Part shown: in pieces, positions 17,561 to 25,587 of the stretch
Numbering within the stretch: position 1 is the stretch's first letter
Layout of the letters: each line of letters opens with the position of its first letter
Source of the DNA: Amycolatopsis lurida
GTDB taxonomy: Bacteria; Actinomycetota; Actinomycetes; Mycobacteriales; Pseudonocardiaceae
Assembly: GCF_900105055.1 (NCBI RefSeq)
Contig: NZ_FNTA01000004.1
Location: forward strand, 2,821,501 to 2,885,500
Reading direction: 5' to 3'
Length of the DNA stretch: 64,000 nucleotides
Translations under genes and position numbers: made by a program
Notes under the pieces: generated by a model
The model's database searches: none
Told to the model about the DNA's origin: nothing
Seen by the model: only the letters and a program-made list of their open reading frames with translations

Positions 17561-18943
17561 TCAGCCGCCGGCGCGTTTCTGGGCCAGCTCGTCGTTGATC
17601 TGAGCGTCGACCTGCTTCAGACCCGCGACCATGTCCGGGACGTTGCCCGCCTGCCACTTCTCCGCGAAGTCGTTGACCGCCTTGAGGTGCGCGTCGCCGA
17701 TCGGCGTCGACGGGTTCGGCGTCAGCTTGCCGCCGTTGTACAGGTCGAGGAACGTCTTGAACTCCGGCGTGACCTCGAGCTTCGGGTCGGTCAGCGCGGC
17801 CTTGGTGCTCGGGACGTTCTTCAGGCCGTTGGACAGCTCGACCAGCGTGGACGTGTCGAGGGTGACCTGCTTGATCAGTTCCCAAGCCGCGCCGGGGTTC
17901 TTGGCGCCCTTGGGGATCGCGATGATCGTGCCCGTGGTGAACGCGCCGCCGTAGCGGTCGGGCTTGCTGTCGAGCACCGGCGGGGCCGCCGTGCCGAACT
18001 TGAGCTCCGGCGCCTGGTCCTTGATGAACGCGGTGCGGTACTCGCCGTCGATCATCATCGCGAGCTTGCCGCGCTGGAAACCGTGGTCCGCCGAGTACTC
18101 CTCGCCGAGACCGGCCTTGAACTGCTCGACCTTGGCGTGGCCGCCGTAGAAGTCCACCAGCTGCTTCTGGAAGTCGAACATCGCCTTCCACTCGGGGCTG
18201 TCGGCGAGGTGCGACTGGCCGTCGGGGCCGATGTAGGTGGCGCCGAAGTTCGGGGCCCAGTACTGCGCCATGTTGGCGTAGAACGGCATCGACGGCAGGA
18301 AACCGGCGACCTTGATGGAGCCGTCCGGGTTGAACTCGGTCAGCTTCTTGGTGGCTTCGAACAGTTCCGAGGTCGTCTTCGGCGGCGACGTGACACCCTT
18401 CGCCGCGAACATGTCCTTGTTGTAGTAGAAGCCGTAGACGTCGGCGAGCAGCGGCATGGCACAGCGCTTGCCCTGGAATTCGGTGTAGCTGCGGACCGCG
18501 TCGGGGATCTGCGTCAGGTCGATCTTGTCGCGGTCAATGTAGGGCTTGAGGTCCTGGAAGCTGCCCGTCGAGCACCACGCGCCGAGGTTGTCGGTGAAGA
18601 ACGAGATCGCCACGTCCGGCGGGTTGCCACCGCGGATGGACTGGGTGATCTTGTCGTCGTCCTGCTGGCCTTCGTGCTTGATCTCGATGTTCGGGAACTT
18701 CGCCTTGAGCTTGTTGAGCCCGGCGGTGACCACGTTGTACTCACGGTCGGTGAACTTGCTGTAGACGGTCAACGTGAGCTTCGCGTCCGCGGCGGGGGCG
18801 GCCGCCGCGTCGCCCGCCCCACCGTTCGGGCCGCTTGCGGCGCCCGAACAAGCGGACACCAGTGCGGCGACGGTGACCGCGCCGAGCACTATCGAGCCGC
18901 GCCAACGGCGGCCACTTCTCCGAACCTGGGTCGTGGAACTCAT
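17561..18943 (-). CDS. Sugar-binding lipoprotein of ABC transporter
   Basis: A 460-residue extracellular solute-binding protein (family 1). The twin basic start RRSGRRWRGS, hydrophobic core and lipobox VSAC place the lipidated Cys near residue 32. The mature part has the family pattern (LTVYSKFTDREYNVVTAGLNKLKAKFPNIEI). The start follows AGGAGGAGGG, whose first bases overlap the ROK stop. It delivers an oligosaccharide to the two permeases. The operon has no ATP-binding subunit, so a shared MsiK-type ATPase is expected. Confidence 0.93.
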   Translation of the reverse strand: MSSTTQVRRSGRRWRGSIVLGAVTVAALVSACSGAASGPNGGAGDAAAAPAADAKLTLTVYSKFTDREYNVVTAGLNKLKAKFPNIEIKHEGQQDDDKITQSIRGGNPPDVAISFFTDNLGAWCSTGSFQDLKPYIDRDKIDLTQIPDAVRSYTEFQGKRCAMPLLADVYGFYYNKDMFAAKGVTSPPKTTSELFEATKKLTEFNPDGSIKVAGFLPSMPFYANMAQYWAPNFGATYIGPDGQSHLADSPEWKAMFDFQKQLVDFYGGHAKVEQFKAGLGEEYSADHGFQRGKLAMMIDGEYRTAFIKDQAPELKFGTAAPPVLDSKPDRYGGAFTTGTIIAIPKGAKNPGAAWELIKQVTLDTSTLVELSNGLKNVPSTKAALTDPKLEVTPEFKTFLDLYNGGKLTPNPSTPIGDAHLKAVNDFAEKWQAGNVPDMVAGLKQVDAQINDELAQKRAGG

Positions 18944-18953
18944 GACCCTCCTC

Positions 18954-20225
18954 CTAGTTGGTTGGGGCGGGAGACGGTGGTTCTGTTCGTGAATCCGGGA
19001 TCGCCACGATCGGATTGGGCTCTCCCGCCCCGGACCGTCTCGGCCCGAGGAGCGAAGGGGTGTTGACGCCGAAGACGTCCCGGCGGACGGTGGCGAGCGC
19101 CGATTGGAGCGCGCCCGCGCGGACCGCGTTGCCCTGCACCGAAGCGACCCCGACGGGGGTGCGGGGCAGGACCAGTTCGTGCAGCCTTCTCGCGACCAGT
19201 GCGGCGAATTCGTCGCCGCCGGCCCGGCTGGTGTCGCCGGAAAGGAGCACGAGTTCGGGGTCGACGACCGCGATCAGGCCGGCCGCTCCGCCCGCGACAC
19301 GGCGGGCGAGGTCGTCGAGGAAGGCTTCGTTGTGGCCTTCGCGCGCCTTGAGGACGGCGTCCGCACCGGTCTCGGCCTCGATGCCGTGCGCGGCGGCAAG
19401 CTCGACGACGGCGGGAGAAGCGACGAGATCACCGAAGCGATCTCCCGCACGAGGCTTCTCCCTCGGTGTGGCAACGGAAACCGGATCGGGAACGCGCATC
19501 CAGTCGATCTCGCCGCCACCGCCGGTCGCGCCGCGCAACAGCCTGCGGCCGACCACGACCGCGCCGCCGACGCCGTCGCTGAGCCAGATCATCACGAAGT
19601 CGTCGAGGCCGACGGCCTGGCCGACCGTCATCTCCACGATCGCGACGAGGTTGACGTCGTTCTCGATGGTGACCTCGACGCCGAGCTCCCGGCTGAGCCT
19701 GCCCGGTACGTCGAACCCGAGCCAGCCGGGGATGTGAGGCGCCGAGGAGAGCAAGCCGGTGCGGGGATCGAAGGCGCCCTGCGCACCGATGACGACGTGG
19801 CGGAGATCGGTGGCGGCGAGGCCGGCGCTGTTCGCGACGCTGGTGAGCGCCGCGCCGAAGGTGCCGACGACGTCCGCGCCCTCGTGGACCGGCAGCGGGA
19901 CCTGGTACTCGGCGAGCACGGCGCCTGCGACGTCGGCGACCACGAAGTCGGCCTGCTGCGGCGTCAGGTCCACGGCCGCGACGTACGCGACGCCACCGTC
20001 GACCTGCCAGAGCTGCGCCCTCGGGCCGCGGCCCCCGCCGCGGACGCCCGCTTTGGCGACGATGCCGTCCTGCTCGAGCCGGGTGAGCAGCTGCGCCGTC
20101 GCGGGCTTCGACAGGCCGATGGCGACTTCGAGCTCGGAACGCGTCAGAGGGCCGTCCCTGAGGAGGACCTCGAGGGCCGCGCGATCGTTGATCTCGCGCA
20201 GCATTCGCGGACTACCGGCTCGCAC
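18954..20225 (-). CDS. ROK-family transcriptional regulator
   Basis: A 423-residue regulator with an N-terminal winged helix (residues 8-60: NDRAALEVLLRDGPLTRSELEVAIGLSKPATAQLLTRLE) and an ASKHA sugar-sensing domain with ENDVNLVAIVE. The CxCGxxGCxE zinc motif of classical ROK proteins is missing: the segment after GGGGEIDW has no cysteine. The operon order suggests it represses the sugar-uptake genes and is induced by a saccharide. The start is GTG 20225. A 341-base upstream gap holds its probable promoter and operator. Confidence 0.88.
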   Translation of the reverse strand: MRAGSPRMLREINDRAALEVLLRDGPLTRSELEVAIGLSKPATAQLLTRLEQDGIVAKAGVRGGGRGPRAQLWQVDGGVAYVAAVDLTPQQADFVVADVAGAVLAEYQVPLPVHEGADVVGTFGAALTSVANSAGLAATDLRHVVIGAQGAFDPRTGLLSSAPHIPGWLGFDVPGRLSRELGVEVTIENDVNLVAIVEMTVGQAVGLDDFVMIWLSDGVGGAVVVGRRLLRGATGGGGEIDWMRVPDPVSVATPREKPRAGDRFGDLVASPAVVELAAAHGIEAETGADAVLKAREGHNEAFLDDLARRVAGGAAGLIAVVDPELVLLSGDTSRAGGDEFAALVARRLHELVLPRTPVGVASVQGNAVRAGALQSALATVRRDVFGVNTPSLLGPRRSGAGEPNPIVAIPDSRTEPPSPAPTN

Positions 20226-20245
20226 TGGGGCTCGCTCCCGACTTC

Positions 20246-20260
20246 GTTAGGAAACTTTAC
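20246..20260. promoter_or_regulatory. Candidate ROK operator half-site
   Basis: GTTAGGAAACTTTAC lies 21 bases before the ROK start. I recall TTAGGAAACTTTCCTAA-like sites in front of actinobacterial ROK and sugar operons. Here the left half matches and the right half is degenerate. Assignment as an operator is inference. Confidence 0.35.
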
Positions 20261-20447
20261 AGACGGTTTCCGGGGACTGTAGTGAGCCGAGCCACAGCCG
20301 TCAACGGCGCCGGGAAACGGGGAGGTAACGCTTGCCGTGTTCCGCACAGCGGGTATGCGTACCGGCGCGGAGGGTGGCCGCTACGGGTCGCCACTCACGG
20401 CCACCTGCGCGTTTCGTGCGGCCGATTGGGCGACACCCACGTCGGCC

Positions 20448-20515
20448 GCGTGTCGTCCGTCCAGTCACACGTGTCGTCCATCCAGTCACGCGTGTCGTCC
20501 GTCCAAGCACGCGAA
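20448..20515. repeat. Three tandem 21-base repeats, family E copy 1
   Basis: The unit begins GTGTCGTCC at 20450, 20471 and 20492, exactly 21 bases apart, with consensus CGTGTCGTCCRTCCAGTCAC. The array ends CACGCGAAAC. It lies in the 341-base gap between the divergent ROK and TetR genes. Apart from this array and the two regulatory sites, I see nothing else in the gap. Confidence 0.8.
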
Positions 20516-20531
20516 ACCGCCATCGGAGTTC

Positions 20532-20560
20532 TTGACTGGTCATTCTTGAATGACTATTCT
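20532..20560 (+). promoter_or_regulatory. TetR-gene promoter with operator in the spacer
   Basis: A -35 TTGACT (20532-20537) and -10 TATTCT (20555-20560) are 17 bases apart. The spacer is filled by the perfect palindrome GTCATTC-TT-GAATGAC (20539-20554). ATG follows seven bases after the -10, predicting a near-leaderless mRNA. Autorepression by the TetR protein is the natural reading. Confidence 0.75.
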
Positions 20561-20567
20561 CAAACCC

Positions 20568-20948
20568 ATGGCCCGACCACGCCAGTTCGACGAGATGACA
20601 GCGATCGAAGCCGCGGCGGCGGTCTTCCGGCAGCGGGGATACCACGCGACCTCGGTCGATCACCTCGTCGAGGCGACGGGTGTCCACCGGGGAAGCCTGT
20701 ACGGCGCGTTCGGCAGCAAGCACGGCTTGTTCACCCGGGTGCTGGAACACGTCGCCGACGATCGGGACGGCGCCGGGCGGCTCGACGTCCTGCTGATCGC
20801 CCTGCTCGAACTCGCGCCCGAGGACGAGCGGTTGCGCGCCCGGGTCCGGACCGTCATGCAGGACGTCGGGATCACCCCGGACCAGCTGGGACGCCGGTTG
20901 CTGGCCCGCGCCGGATTGCCGGACATCGACAACGGAGGAACGACATGA
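20568..20948 (+). CDS. Short TetR/AcrR-family regulator
   Basis: A 126-residue protein. Residues 1-60 are a complete TetR helix-turn-helix (MARPRQFDEMTAIEAAAAVFRQRGYHATSVDHLVEATGVHRGSLYGAFGSKHGLF). The ligand domain is only about 65 residues, against roughly 130 in usual members, so it is truncated or a minimal form. The ATG at 20568 is chosen because the upstream ATG at 20550 lies inside the promoter-operator. It overlaps the next gene by ATGA. Confidence 0.82.
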   Translation: MARPRQFDEMTAIEAAAAVFRQRGYHATSVDHLVEATGVHRGSLYGAFGSKHGLFTRVLEHVADDRDGAGRLDVLLIALLELAPEDERLRARVRTVMQDVGITPDQLGRRLLARAGLPDIDNGGTT

Positions 20949-21301
20949 GCAACAACCGCGTCACCATCACCGGAGACCGCCTGGTGGTCGAACCGGTGGG
21001 GATCGACAAGGTCTGGTCATTCACCCGGCGGCTCGAATTCCCGCTCGCCCATGTACGCGGCGCGACACACGATCCGGGAATGCGCGACGAGCCGAAGGGG
21101 TGGCGCGGGCCGGGTCTCCGGATCCCCGGGAAGCTCAGCGGTACCTTTCACGCCGACGGCGACCGGCAGTTCTGGAACGTCTCCGGGTTCGACCGCACGG
21201 TCGTCATCACTCTCGACGAGGCCGAGGACTACAACCGGCTCGTGCTCACGGTCGACGATCCCGCCGAGACCGTCACCGCCGTCAACAAGGCGATCGCGTG
21301 A
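20945..21301 (+). CDS. Small PH-like domain protein of unknown function
   Basis: A 118-residue soluble beta-rich protein (VTITGDRLVVEPVGIDKVWSF, then RRLEFPLAHVRGATHDPGM, ending VDDPAETVTAVNKAIA). The pattern of short strands followed by a C-terminal helix resembles bacterial PH-like domains, but I cannot name a family securely. It is translationally coupled to the TetR regulator (ATGA), so it is the likely regulated partner. Confidence 0.75.
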   Translation: MSNNRVTITGDRLVVEPVGIDKVWSFTRRLEFPLAHVRGATHDPGMRDEPKGWRGPGLRIPGKLSGTFHADGDRQFWNVSGFDRTVVITLDEAEDYNRLVLTVDDPAETVTAVNKAIA

Positions 21302-21345
21302 CGACCAGCCTGCTGGTGGAGCGAACGTGGCGATCATCAACCTTG

Positions 21346-21362
21346 AGGGACTCGGGGTCCCT
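21346..21362 (+). terminator. Small hairpin after the TetR operon
   Basis: AGGGAC and GTCCCT arms with a 5-base loop, followed by TTA, 45 bases after the PH-like gene. Probable terminator for the plus-strand operon. Confidence 0.5.
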
Positions 21363-21440
21363 TTAGGAGGCCTTCACCTTGTTGGCCTTGCCGAGGTCAT
21401 CTGTCCATAAAGGAAACCGACCCTCGTCGCAGCATCCGAT

Positions 21441-21503
21441 GTCCCCAATGTGGCATTGGAGACGCTCAGTGTCCCCAATGCCACATTGGGGACACTGAGC
21501 GTC
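21441..21503. repeat. Palindrome family D copy 1
   Basis: A perfect 20-base stem (21461-21480 with 21484-21503) around a CCA loop. It is preceded by a second module with the palindrome CCAATG-TGG-CATTGG. It lies between the convergent TetR operon and secreted-peptide gene. Confidence 0.7.
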
Positions 21504-21520
21504 AGCGACGCGGCGGTGGA

Positions 21521-21763
21521 TCAGAAGTTGGGCTGCACGTACAGATCCCACACCCAGGGAAGCGAGGAGGGGTAGCACATCCACCCGTCCCAGTCCCCGG
21601 CGATCTGGCCGTGGTGGCCGGTGATTCCGCAGTCCTCCTCGGTGTACGAACCGAAGTACTCGTAGTCCGAGGCCTGCGCCGCTCCCGCGGTCACGGCGCT
21701 GAACGAAACGAAGGCCGCGACAGCGGCTCCGGCGACGGCGAACCGCCGCAAGGTGTTCTTCAT
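21521..21763 (-). CDS. Small secreted peptide, 80 residues
   Basis: The protein begins MKNTLRRFAVAGAAVAAFVSF with cleavage near AQA-S (residue 32), leaving a mature peptide of about 48 residues, rich in Tyr, Trp, Asp and Gly with two cysteines (EEDCGITGHH and WMCYPSS). An in-frame ATG lies 32 codons upstream, but the signal peptide and GGGGAAAAC site support 21763. Function is unknown; an extracellular peptide with one possible disulfide. Confidence 0.72.
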   Translation of the reverse strand: MKNTLRRFAVAGAAVAAFVSFSAVTAGAAQASDYEYFGSYTEEDCGITGHHGQIAGDWDGWMCYPSSLPWVWDLYVQPNF

Positions 21764-21875
21764 GTTTTCCCCAGTGTCCTGACTTGATGATCTCGAACCG
21801 GACAGCAGGAGATTAGCGGACGCGTCACCGCCTTGAGGGCGAATCACCAACATGATCAAAGTCCCCCGCCGAGGA

Positions 21876-22889
21876 TCAGACGCCGGCCCAGGCCGCCAGC
21901 ATCACGCGCGCGATCGACGAGTTGCCCGGCAGCACCAGCTGCCGTGTGCCACCGGCGATCGGCGTCGGCACGGCGCCCGCGTTCCGCAGCTGGCTGTTCG
22001 CGAAAGCGGCCCGCACCTCCTCGCGCGAAACCCAGAACGCCTCTTCGATCTCGCCCTCCGCGGGCACGATCGTCGCGGTGATGTCGGCCCGCGCGGTGAA
22101 GCCGAGCATGATCGACCGCGGGAACGGCCACGGCTGGCTGCCGAGATAGCGCACATCGCGTACCTCGACGCCGACCTCTTCGCGGATCTCGCGCTCGACA
22201 CAACCTTCGAGCGATTCCCCCGCCTCGACGAAACCGGCGAGGATCGAGTACCGGTCCGGCGGCCAGATCGGCTGCCGCGCCAGCAGGACGTGCTCGCCGT
22301 TGACGCCGGCGTCGTCGTGCACCAGGCAGATCACCGCCGGGTCGGTGCGCGGGTACTCCTCGCGGCCGCAGCCGCTGCACTTACTGGCCCAGCCCAGCTG
22401 GATCAGCTCGGTCGGGCTGCCGCAGCGCGTGCAGAACTTCGCCTGCCGCCGCCAGGCCTGCAGCGCCTGCGCGGTGGTGAACAGCCCGGCCGACGTGTCG
22501 TCGAGCAGGTCGCCGTAGCCGCGCAGGTCGACCCAGATCTCACCGTCGCGGCGCTGGACCTGTTCGATGACGCCCCAGCTACCCGCCATTTCGACGGTCT
22601 CGGTCTCCCCGGCGGGGCGGCCGGGCATCGACCAGTAGTCGGTGCCCTGCCACTCCCCCAGGAAGACCGCGTCCGCGGGCGGCTCGGTGCCGAAGTCCTG
22701 CGACTTGCGGGTCGCGAGCGTGCCGGAACCCTCCACCACCGGGGTCCGCGCGTGCTCGTCGAGCAGCACGACCCGGGCGTTCGGCCAGCGCTCGGCGAGC
22801 CTGTCCGGGTTGGTGCGCAAGGATTCCTGACGGTCCGCGGTGGAGCGCGAAAGCGTCGGGAGCGCCCCCAACCCGAACGGTGTCTCCAT
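21876..22889 (-). CDS. nudC: NAD(H) pyrophosphatase NudC
   Basis: A 337-residue Nudix hydrolase that cleaves NADH to NMNH and AMP and can remove NAD caps from RNA. The C4 zinc ribbon is CTRCGSP with CSGCGREEYPR. The Nudix box is GFVEAGESLEGCVEREIREEVGV at about 219-241, followed by the NudC-specific SQPWPFPRS. It overlaps the preceding M16 gene by one base (TGATG). In M. tuberculosis, NudC (Rv3199c) is adjacent to the channel and AdnBA genes, which here lie about 19 kb away. Confidence 0.94.
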   Translation of the reverse strand: METPFGLGALPTLSRSTADRQESLRTNPDRLAERWPNARVVLLDEHARTPVVEGSGTLATRKSQDFGTEPPADAVFLGEWQGTDYWSMPGRPAGETETVEMAGSWGVIEQVQRRDGEIWVDLRGYGDLLDDTSAGLFTTAQALQAWRRQAKFCTRCGSPTELIQLGWASKCSGCGREEYPRTDPAVICLVHDDAGVNGEHVLLARQPIWPPDRYSILAGFVEAGESLEGCVEREIREEVGVEVRDVRYLGSQPWPFPRSIMLGFTARADITATIVPAEGEIEEAFWVSREEVRAAFANSQLRNAGAVPTPIAGGTRQLVLPGNSSIARVMLAAWAGV

Positions 22890-24265
22890 CAGGAGGGCTC
22901 CCCGACGGTCACATCGCCCAGCGCCGTCAGCTTCGGCGCGAGGACCTCGGCGTCGCCGACGACGACCCCGGTGAACCGCTTGGGCGCGAAGAACTCCAGC
23001 GCCGCGTTCGCCACGTCTTCGGCGGTGACCGCGGCGAGCCGCTCCGGATGCCCGGCGAGCCATTCGACACCCAGCCCCGTCGCGGCGAGCGCGGACAGCT
23101 GCGCGGCCAGGCCACCCTGCGACGACGCCGCCGTGACCAGCGAACCGATCGCGTACTGGCGCACCGACTCGACCTCGTCGGCGGTCGGCGGCACGAGACC
23201 GAGCCTGGCCAGCTCGTACCGCGTCTCCATGAGGGCGGCGGCGGTGGCGTCGGTCGCGGTGTCCGCGTCGACGTTCACCACGGCGGTCTGGTCGGTGAAC
23301 TCGAATCCGGAGTGCGCGCTATAGGTGTAACCCTTGTCCTCACGGATGTTCTCGACCAGCCGCGACGAGAAGTACCCGCCGTACACGAGGTTCGCCAGCT
23401 GCAGCGCCGGGTACCGCGGGTCCGTGCGCGACACGGTCTGCGCGGACAGCCGGATCTGCGACTGCACGGCACCGGCCCGCGGCACCAGCAGGACGTTGCC
23501 GCCGACGAGGTCGGGCAGCACGGGCAGGCGGACGGCGGAGCGGTCCGAAGCCCAGCCGCCGAACGCCTTCTCCAGGTCGCCGATGACGGTCTCCGGGTCG
23601 ATGTCGCCGACGATCACCAGCACGGATCCCCGAGGCAGCACCGACGCCTGGTGCAGCGCGCGAACCTGTTGCGGTGTCACGACTGCCACGTCTTCGGCCT
23701 GCGGCACCTCGCGCACCGCCGGGTGGTCGCCGTAGCGGTGCTTCTGCAGCGCCTCGCGGGCGATCGTCCTCGGCTGCGTGCGGGAGACGGCGATCCGCTC
23801 GATGAGCCGCTCGCGTTCCCGCTCGACCTCGGCGTCCGCGTACGACGCGCCGGTGAGCGAGTCGGCGAGGACGTCGAGCATCGTCGGCAGGCCGTCGGCC
23901 AGCGAGGTACCGGTGATGATCAGACGCTCCGGGTCGACGCCGGACGCGAGGTCACCACCGATCAGCGCCAGATCCGCGTCGATCTCGATGCGGTCGCGAC
24001 GGGCGGTGCCGGTCAGCAGGGTTTCGGCCAGCACCTCGGCGGTGGCCGGGTGCAGCTTGTCTTCACCGGCGAACGGGATCCAGACGCGCAGCTCGACCAG
24101 CGGCACGGTGGGCTTGCGGACGGCGAGCACCCGCAGCCCGTTGCTCAGCGTGGTGTCCACATGGGACAGATCGGCGGCGGCGCGCTGTGTCCCCAGCGAA
24201 GGGACCGGACGCGGCCCGGCGGCCGTGCGGCCGATCTCCTCGGCGGTGCGGTGCGGTGCGCTCAC
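22889..24265 (-). CDS. M16 peptidase-like subunit lacking the catalytic motif
   Basis: A 458-residue M16B-family protein. Where the zinc motif HxxEH should be, the sequence reads HPATAEVLAET, so it cannot bind the catalytic zinc. The C-terminal half keeps the substrate-binding REDKGYTYSAHSGF motif. Such proteins pair with an active HxxEH subunit, here encoded immediately upstream and overlapped by GTGA. It therefore completes a heterodimeric peptidase chamber, as in mitochondrial processing peptidase. No signal peptide is visible. Confidence 0.9.
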   Translation of the reverse strand: MSAPHRTAEEIGRTAAGPRPVPSLGTQRAAADLSHVDTTLSNGLRVLAVRKPTVPLVELRVWIPFAGEDKLHPATAEVLAETLLTGTARRDRIEIDADLALIGGDLASGVDPERLIITGTSLADGLPTMLDVLADSLTGASYADAEVERERERLIERIAVSRTQPRTIAREALQKHRYGDHPAVREVPQAEDVAVVTPQQVRALHQASVLPRGSVLVIVGDIDPETVIGDLEKAFGGWASDRSAVRLPVLPDLVGGNVLLVPRAGAVQSQIRLSAQTVSRTDPRYPALQLANLVYGGYFSSRLVENIREDKGYTYSAHSGFEFTDQTAVVNVDADTATDATAAALMETRYELARLGLVPPTADEVESVRQYAIGSLVTAASSQGGLAAQLSALAATGLGVEWLAGHPERLAAVTAEDVANAALEFFAPKRFTGVVVGDAEVLAPKLTALGDVTVGEPS

Positions 24266-25566
24266 TGCTCGGTACCTTCCTGGTCTGAAGATCCACTACC
24301 CGGGCGGACGACGAGCACGGCGCGCGAATCCGGCCGCAGCGCCTTCGCCGCCGCCGAAACGGCCTCCCCGGTGATCGCCGAGATCTTCTCGGCGAGCCGG
24401 TACACCAGCGAAGCGTCGCCGTACAGCAGCTCGAACGAGCCGAGGGCCAGCGTGCGGGACACCAGCTTGTCGTGCTCGGAGTGCAGGCTCGCGGCCCAGC
24501 GCGCGGTGACCTTCTTGATCTCCTGGTCTTCCGGCGGCGTGGCCGCCAGCTTCTCCAGTTCCTCGTCGAGCGCGGCGAGGACCTGGTCGGTGCTCACCTC
24601 GTGCGGGTGGATCGCGGTGATGGTGAACGTGTCCGGGTCGCGGGCCTCGAACGGGCCGAACAGCCCGGCGCCCGCGCCGATGTCGACGACCAGCGGCTCC
24701 CGGTGCACCAGGCGCTGCTGCAGGCGGGAACCGTCGCCGTCGGTCAGCACGCCGGCGAGCACGAGGTTCGCCAGGTAGCCGTCGAGGTCGTTGATCGGAT
24801 CCGGCATGCGGTAGCCGACGCCGACCGCGGGCAGCGGGGCGTGCGGGTCCACGTGCTCGCCGCGCAGCTCGCCCTCGGGGGCGGGCTCGGCGAACGACGG
24901 ACGCTGCGGCGCGGGCCGGTGCGGTACGTCGCCGAAGTGCTTCTCGATCAGCTCGCGGGCCTCCGCGACGGTGAAGTCACCGGCGACGGTCAACACCGCG
25001 TTCGCGGGCGAGTAGTAGGTGTCGAAGAAGGCCGCGCAGTCGTCCAGGGTGGCCTGTTCGAGATCCTCGAAACCGCCATAACCGTTGTGCGCGTTGGGGA
25101 ACGTGGAGTACAGCACCGGAGGGAGGAGGATCCACGGGAACCCGCCGTACGGCCGGTTCAGCACGTTGAGGCGGATCTCCTCCTTGACCACGTCGATCTG
25201 GTTGGCCAGGTTCTCCTGCGTCAGCTTCGGCGCCCGCATCCTGTCCGCTTCGAGGAACAGGGCGCGCTCGAGTGCCGCGGCGGGGAGGACCTCGAAGTAG
25301 TCCGTGTAGTCCGGATGGGTGGAGCCGTTGAAGCTGCCACCACTCGACTGGACGTACCGGAAGTGCGCGAGCTTCTCCAGGCTCTCGCTCCCCTGGAACA
25401 TCAAATGCTCGAAGAGGTGCGCGAAACCGGTGCGCCCTTCGGGCTCGGAACGGAAGCCCACGTCATAGTGGACGCTGACACCCACCACCGGAGCGGTCGC
25501 GTCGGGCGCGAGCACCACGCGCAGACCGTTGTCGAGGGTGAATCGGACAAGCTCGGGATCGGCCAT
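24262..25566 (-). CDS. M16 zinc metallopeptidase, catalytic subunit
   Basis: A 434-residue pitrilysin-family peptidase with HLFEH at residues 50-54 (His50, Glu53, His54) and the later KEEIRLNVLNRPYGGFPW segment that holds the third ligand. The R/Y motif of the second half is weak, consistent with division of labour with the partner. ATG 25566 follows AGGGTGG; an in-frame GTG three codons upstream is the alternative. Substrates are not inferable. Confidence 0.92.
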   Translation of the reverse strand: MADPELVRFTLDNGLRVVLAPDATAPVVGVSVHYDVGFRSEPEGRTGFAHLFEHLMFQGSESLEKLAHFRYVQSSGGSFNGSTHPDYTDYFEVLPAAALERALFLEADRMRAPKLTQENLANQIDVVKEEIRLNVLNRPYGGFPWILLPPVLYSTFPNAHNGYGGFEDLEQATLDDCAAFFDTYYSPANAVLTVAGDFTVAEARELIEKHFGDVPHRPAPQRPSFAEPAPEGELRGEHVDPHAPLPAVGVGYRMPDPINDLDGYLANLVLAGVLTDGDGSRLQQRLVHREPLVVDIGAGAGLFGPFEARDPDTFTITAIHPHEVSTDQVLAALDEELEKLAATPPEDQEIKKVTARWAASLHSEHDKLVSRTLALGSFELLYGDASLVYRLAEKISAITGEAVSAAAKALRPDSRAVLVVRPGSGSSDQEGTEQ

Positions 25567-25587
25567 GCGCACCACCCTACGGGCTAG

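Noticed and set aside
20550..20567. ATG at 20550 as TetR start
   Set aside because: It lies inside the predicted promoter and operator, upstream of the likely transcription start.
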